Shown here one piece after another: positions 60,194-64,000 of a stretch of DNA of 64,000 nucleotides. Origin of the DNA: CAWGHZ01 sp963775315 (GTDB lineage Bacteria; Pseudomonadota; Alphaproteobacteria; MPNO01; DASWLB01). The notes below the pieces were generated by a model. It saw nothing but the letters and a program-made list of their open reading frames with translations. It searched no databases and had not been told where the DNA came from. The stretch is taken from NCBI GenBank assembly GCA_963775315.1, contig CAVZIN010000004.1:310001-374000 (forward strand), in the 5' to 3' direction. Every line of letters starts with the position of its first letter. Within the stretch, counting starts at the first letter, position 1. The position numbers were made by a program, and so were the translations under genes.

Positions 60194-62686
60194 CTACCGG
60201 TCGCGGTCGTCGAAATCGCGGGCGAGGACCTCTCGCTTGCCGACATGGTTGGGGCCGGAGATCACGCCCTCGGCCTCCATCCGCTCGATGAGGCGCGCGG
60301 CGCGGTTGTAGCCGATCTGCAAATGCCGCTGGACGAAGCTTGTCGAGGCCTTGCGCTCGCGGCAGACCAGCGCGACCGCCTGGTCGTAGAGCAGGTTGTC
60401 CGACCCGCCCTCGCCGCCCGACCCGCCGCCGATCATGGCGGGCGGCAGGTACATCGACTCGTTGTCCCCTTCGGTGATCGACTCGTTGTAGACCGGCTCG
60501 CCCTGGTCGCGCAGCATGGCGACGACGCGCTCGACCTCGTCGTCGGAGACGAACGGGCCATGCACCCGCGTGATGCGCCCGCCGCCCGCCATGTAGAGCA
60601 TGTCGCCCTGGCCGAGAAGCTGCTCGGCACCCGACTCGCCCAGGATGGTGCGTGAATCGATCTTCGAGGTCACTTGGAACGAGATGCGCGACGGGAAGTT
60701 CGCCTTGATCGTGCCGGTGATCACGTCGACCGAGGGGCGCTGCGTCGCCATGATGAGGTGGATGCCCGCGGCGCGCGCCATCTGCGCCAGGCGCTGGACC
60801 GAGGCCTCGACTTCCTTGCCCGCGACCAGCATCAGGTCCGCCATCTCGTCGACGATCACGACGACGAAGGGCAGCGGCTTGGTGTCGAGCGGCTGGTCCT
60901 CGTACTTGGGCGCGCCGGTCTCGGGATCGAAGCCGGTCTGCACCGTGCGGGACAACGTCTCGCCCTTCTTCACCGCCTCGGCGATGCGGGCGTTGTAGCC
61001 GGCGATGTTGCGCACGCCCAGCATCGACATGTTGCGGTAGCGCGTCTCCATCTCGCGCACGGCCCAGCGCAGCGCGGTCACCGCCTTGGTCGGCTCGGTC
61101 ACGACCGGCGCGAGCAAATGCGGCACCCCGTCATAGACCTTCAGCTCGAGCATCTTGGGGTCGATCATGATGAACTTGCACTGCTCGGGCGTCAGCCGGA
61201 ACAAAAGCGAGCAGATCATCGCGTTGATCGCCACCGACTTGCCCGAGCCGGTGGTGCCGGCGACCAGAAGGTGCGGCATGCGGGCGAGGTCGACGATCAC
61301 CGGCGCGCCGCCGATGTCCTTGCCGAGAAGCAAGGGAAGCTGCGCCGCCGTGCGCTCGAACGCCGCCGAGCTCAACAGCTCGCGGAGCGCCACCAGCTCG
61401 CGCTCGCGGTTCGGAAGCTCGATGCCGATCACGTTCTGGCCGGGCACCACGGCCGAGCGCACCGCGACCGCGCTCATCGAGCGGGCGATGTCGTCGGCGA
61501 GCCCGATCACGCGGCTGGTCTTGATGCCGGGCGCCGGCTCCAGCTCGTAGAGCGTCACCACCGGGCCCGGCCGCACCTTCACGATTTCGCCGCGCACGCC
61601 GAAATCCTCGAGCACGGTCTCCAGCTGGCGCGCGTTGGCCTCCAGCGCCTCCTCGCTCGGCCCGTCCTTGCGGGCAGGCGGCGGCACATCGAGCAGATCG
61701 AGCGGCGGCAGCACATAGCTGCCGTCGAAATCGAGCCTGGCCTGGCGCTCCTCCTGCGCCCGCTTGCCGGGGGTGGGGCGGGCGTGCTTGGCGGCGACGC
61801 GGCCTTCCTCGGTGGACGCCGCCTCTGACGCGATCTCGCGCTCCTTGTTCTTCCGCATCGTGCGCGGCACGTCGAGCCGCGGCTCGCGCCGGCCGCGCGA
61901 ATCGCGCGGGGCAGGCGCTTCCGCCTCTCCCGTGTCTGCGTCGATGTCGACATCCGTTTCGGCCGGGCCGAAGCGCGGCTCGAGCTTCAGCCGCCCGCGC
62001 CCGGCGCTCCGCAGCGCGCCGACGCCCGAGGCGCCGAGCTGCCAGCCGACCTTGCCGCCGCGCCAGCCGGTGACGGCGCCGAGCCGGCCGACCCACCAGG
62101 CCGCGCGCCCCATCGCCCGCCACTCGACGCGGCCGAACCCGAAGGCGGCGACCAGAGCGACCGCCGCCAGCACCGCGGCGGCGAGCGACACCACCGCCTG
62201 CGGGGCGAGCCCGAGGCTCGCCCGGTGCACCGCGGCGGCCAGCATCATGCCAGTGACTCCGCCGAGACCGGAACGAAGCGGCCAGTCGGACGGAACGGGG
62301 AGCGGCGCGAGCGCCACGACGGCGAGGAGCAGCGCCACCGGCAGGGCGGCGACGTGCAGCGCCGGGAGGGCAAGGCCGCGGTGCGAGCCGATGCGCCACG
62401 CCCAGGCGGCGAGCGTCAGCGGCACGAGCCAGGCGGCGACGCCCAGGGATTGCAGCAGCAGGTCGGCGACGACCGCGCCCGGCTGCCCCAGAGGGTTGGC
62501 GGCGGGGGCGGCGATCGCGGTGTCGAGCGACGGGTCGCCCGGCGCGTAGCCGGCGAGCGCGACGGCGAGAGCGGCCGCCGCCAGAAGGATCGCGAGCCCT
62601 GCCCCCTCGACCAGCCGGCGGCGCACGAACGGCCGGAACCCGGCCGGCAGGAAGCTCGATGTGGCGTTGCGCGAGGGGCTGGCCAT
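60194..62686 (-). CDS. ftsK: DNA translocase FtsK
   Basis: 830 aa. Four TM helices in the first 200 residues; a fairly short linker (200-320, charged); the motor with Walker A LLVAGTTGSGKSVAIN and Walker B PFVVVIVDEMADLML; and a C-terminal gamma winged helix (KASTSFVQRHLQIGYNRAARLIERME) for KOPS recognition. Drives chromosome dimer resolution at division. 10 bp after the aminotransferase, so probably cotranscribed. Confidence 0.96.
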   Translation of the reverse strand: MASPSRNATSSFLPAGFRPFVRRRLVEGAGLAILLAAAALAVALAGYAPGDPSLDTAIAAPAANPLGQPGAVVADLLLQSLGVAAWLVPLTLAAWAWRIGSHRGLALPALHVAALPVALLLAVVALAPLPVPSDWPLRSGLGGVTGMMLAAAVHRASLGLAPQAVVSLAAAVLAAVALVAAFGFGRVEWRAMGRAAWWVGRLGAVTGWRGGKVGWQLGASGVGALRSAGRGRLKLEPRFGPAETDVDIDADTGEAEAPAPRDSRGRREPRLDVPRTMRKNKEREIASEAASTEEGRVAAKHARPTPGKRAQEERQARLDFDGSYVLPPLDLLDVPPPARKDGPSEEALEANARQLETVLEDFGVRGEIVKVRPGPVVTLYELEPAPGIKTSRVIGLADDIARSMSAVAVRSAVVPGQNVIGIELPNRERELVALRELLSSAAFERTAAQLPLLLGKDIGGAPVIVDLARMPHLLVAGTTGSGKSVAINAMICSLLFRLTPEQCKFIMIDPKMLELKVYDGVPHLLAPVVTEPTKAVTALRWAVREMETRYRNMSMLGVRNIAGYNARIAEAVKKGETLSRTVQTGFDPETGAPKYEDQPLDTKPLPFVVVIVDEMADLMLVAGKEVEASVQRLAQMARAAGIHLIMATQRPSVDVITGTIKANFPSRISFQVTSKIDSRTILGESGAEQLLGQGDMLYMAGGGRITRVHGPFVSDDEVERVVAMLRDQGEPVYNESITEGDNESMYLPPAMIGGGSGGEGGSDNLLYDQAVALVCRERKASTSFVQRHLQIGYNRAARLIERMEAEGVISGPNHVGKREVLARDFDDRDR

Positions 62687-62696
62687 CGCGGCTCTC

Positions 62697-63890
62697 CTAG
62701 AGGACGGCGCTCATGCGGGCAAGGACCCGCTCGGTGGTTTCGAGGTCGTGCACCAGGGCGCAGCGGATGTAGCCGGCGCCGGGATTGCGGCCCGACGCGT
62801 CGCGCTGGGCGAGATAGGCGCCGGGCATGACGCGCACGCCTGCCTGCCACAGCCGCTTCGCCGCGTCCTCGCCGTCGCCGACGTCGAGCCAGAGGTAGAA
62901 CCCGCCGTCCGGGATGTAGAAGCCGCAGCGCCCGGCGAGCGCCGCCTCGGCCATCTCGAACTTCTTGCGGTAGAGCGCCCGGCTCTCCTCGACATGCGCC
63001 TCGTCGCCCCAGAGCGCGGTGGCGGCGGCGAGCAGCGGCAAGGGCGGCGGCGCGCCGCCATAGTCGCGGAGGCGGGTAAAGCGCTTGATCAGCCGCGCGT
63101 CGCCCGCAACGAATCCCGAGCGCAGGCCCGGCGCGCTCGACCGCTTGGAGAGCGAGTTGAACACCAGCAGATTGTCGAGCGACCCGCCGAGCGAAGCTGC
63201 CGCCGCCATCCCGCCGGGCGGCGCCGCGTCCTGATAGATCTCGGAATAGCACTCGTCGAACAGGATGACGAAATCGTGCCGGCGGGCGAGGCGGATCAGC
63301 CCGACCAGCGTCTCGATCGGCGCGATCGCGCCCTGCGGGTTGGCGGGCGAGCAGTAGTAGGCCATCGCGGTGGCGTCGAGCGTCGCCGCGTCGAGCGCGG
63401 CGAAGTCGGGCAGGAATCCGACCTCGCGGGTCGCCGGCACCAGCACCGGCTCGGCCCCGCCGATGACCGCCGCGCCAAGATAGACCTGGTAGAACGGGTT
63501 GGGCATCAGCACGCGGGGCGCGGGCTTGCGCGCCTCGCTCAAGACGGCGAGGGCAGCCATGAACAGCGCCTCGCGCGTGCCCGAAACCGGGATCACGTGG
63601 GCATCGGGCTCGATCATCCCGACCGGCAGGCCGAAGCGGCGGCCGAGCCAGCCGGCCACCGCGGCGCGGAACTCCGGCGTGCCCGCCATCGGCGGGTAGC
63701 GGCCCCACAGTGCGAAATTGTCGGACACCGCGTCGCGGATGACCGGGGGCGGGGGGTGCTGCGGCTCGCCGATCGACAGGAAGATCGGGTCGTTCACCCG
63801 CGGCGAGATCGGACCCAGCAGCGCCCGCAGCCGGTCGAACGGGTAGTCGCCGATGCGCTCCAGCCGGTCGTCGGCCTCAAGCCCGGTCAT
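62697..63890 (-). CDS. Class I/II aminotransferase, DapC-like
   Basis: 397-aa PLP enzyme, fold type I. Conserved blocks: SIGEPQHPPPPVI, PVSGTREALFMAALAV, PNPFYQVYLGAA, YYCSPANPQG, LFDECYSEIY (Asp), SLSKRSSAPGLRSGF (PLP Lys, Arg), and a carboxylate-binding Arg near the end (YIRCALV). Most like succinyl-diaminopimelate transaminase (DapC) of lysine/peptidoglycan synthesis; another transaminase is possible. The IS end starts about 10 bp upstream of its ATG. Confidence 0.85.
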   Translation of the reverse strand: MTGLEADDRLERIGDYPFDRLRALLGPISPRVNDPIFLSIGEPQHPPPPVIRDAVSDNFALWGRYPPMAGTPEFRAAVAGWLGRRFGLPVGMIEPDAHVIPVSGTREALFMAALAVLSEARKPAPRVLMPNPFYQVYLGAAVIGGAEPVLVPATREVGFLPDFAALDAATLDATAMAYYCSPANPQGAIAPIETLVGLIRLARRHDFVILFDECYSEIYQDAAPPGGMAAAASLGGSLDNLLVFNSLSKRSSAPGLRSGFVAGDARLIKRFTRLRDYGGAPPPLPLLAAATALWGDEAHVEESRALYRKKFEMAEAALAGRCGFYIPDGGFYLWLDVGDGEDAAKRLWQAGVRVMPGAYLAQRDASGRNPGAGYIRCALVHDLETTERVLARMSAVL

Positions 63891-63948
63891 CGGCGCCGCG
63901 CTAGGTCATGTACCCATAAAGGGGATTCCCTTTATGGGCGGGGTGTGA

Positions 63949-63977
63949 TTCAAGCTTCCAAACGGTGGGAGCTTGAA
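63949..63977 (+). promoter_or_regulatory. Hairpin covering the transposase ribosome site
   Basis: TTCAAGCTTCC (63949-63959) pairs with GGGAGCTTGAA (63967-63977) with one mismatch and a 7-base loop. The right arm contains the GGGAG ribosome site of the ORF starting at 63979. Confidence 0.6.
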
Positions 63978-63978
63978 G

Positions 63979-64000
63979 ATGGCGCGCTTCGATTTGACCG
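63979..64000 (+). CDS. Transposase, first seven codons only
   Basis: ATG GCG CGC TTC GAT TTG ACC reads MARFDLT, the usual opening of IS5-family transposases as I know them (continuing with an acidic DEEW-like stretch). Only the N-terminus is inside the window, so the family call rests on seven residues and the IS-like upstream hairpins. Confidence 0.5.

Larger units (their letters stand above)
63901..64000 (+). mobile_element. Left end of an insertion sequence (likely IS5-related), truncated by window
   Basis: A perfect 11-bp stem, CCCATAAAGGG/CCCTTTATGGG (63913-63938), then a second hairpin and the first codons of what looks like a transposase. The stretch is AT-richer than the chromosome. 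A CTAG (63901-63904) could be the target site; the exact boundary cannot be fixed without the right end. Confidence 0.55.

Overview
This 64 kb window is a very GC-rich chromosomal segment from an alphaproteobacterium, most like the Rhodospirillales, Reyranellales or Hyphomicrobiales; the genus cannot be fixed from the sequence alone. The evidence is the AapJQMP amino-acid transporter, the coxBA-ctaB-coxC-DUF983-surf1 oxidase operon, ispH-thrB-rnhA in a row, an MntR regulator, a HisKA_2-type sensor kinase, and two promoters of the EcfG (general stress response) type. Genes are tightly packed, often with 1-20 bp overlaps, and GC-rich hairpins end many convergent pairs.

Layout. 1-3.0 kb (minus): an MFS exporter (cut by the window edge), the RNA 2',3'-cyclic phosphodiesterase thpR, a FIST sensor protein and a TesA-type esterase. 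3.0-6.2 kb (plus): the YbbA/YbbP ABC exporter, divergent from the esterase as in E. coli. 6.3-8.4 kb: an NDP-forming acyl-CoA synthetase. 8.5-12.2 kb (minus): three tandem paralogous amidohydrolases. 12.4-16.5 kb (plus): aapJQMP, sharing a divergent promoter region with the amidohydrolases. 16.6-20.2 kb: a double-DUF427 protein, a cupin, a response regulator and its kinase. 20.5-24.6 kb: a ThDP enzyme, a Ca/Na antiporter, and a homogentisate-dioxygenase-like protein. 24.6-31.5 kb: a lipoprotein, a CDGSH protein, ispH, thrB, rnhA, a peroxiredoxin, a DsbD/ScsB-type reductase and YqgE. 31.8-33.1 kb: a nucleotide-sugar dehydrogenase. 33.3-36.5 kb (minus): an SDR, two hydroxycinnamoyl-CoA hydratase-lyase-like proteins and a cupin. 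36.7-38.3 kb: two SYLF-related proteins, each with an EcfG-type promoter. 38.3-38.9 kb: a MazEF toxin-antitoxin pair. 39.0-44.1 kb: boxC-boxB (aerobic benzoyl-CoA epoxidation), an amidase and a membrane protein. 44.1-46.5 kb: a di-heme cytochrome c peroxidase-like protein (probable CTG start), MntR, and a frameshifted 2OG-Fe(II) oxygenase. 46.7-50.2 kb: nrdA and nrdB with two small paralogous genes between them. 50.3-51.7 kb: tldD. 52.1-59.1 kb: the cytochrome oxidase operon and an M32 carboxypeptidase. 59.2-63.9 kb: a GST, a small CPCC protein, ftsK and a DapC-like aminotransferase. The right edge runs into an insertion sequence whose transposase start codon lies just inside the window.

How the parts fit. 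Housekeeping blocks (oxidase, RNR, ftsK, isoprenoid and threonine steps) alternate with catabolic blocks pointing to aromatic-acid and CoA-thioester metabolism (boxCB, SDR/hydratases, homogentisate dioxygenase-like, amidohydrolases, acyl-CoA synthetase). Only parts of the aromatic pathways are here: boxA and the benzoate-CoA ligase are not in the window. The observations I rate highest are the two small paralogous genes inserted between nrdA and nrdB, the pair of EcfG-type promoters in front of the SYLF genes, the tandem amidohydrolase triplet with an altered metal motif, and the two hydratase paralogs that have lost phenol-pocket residues.
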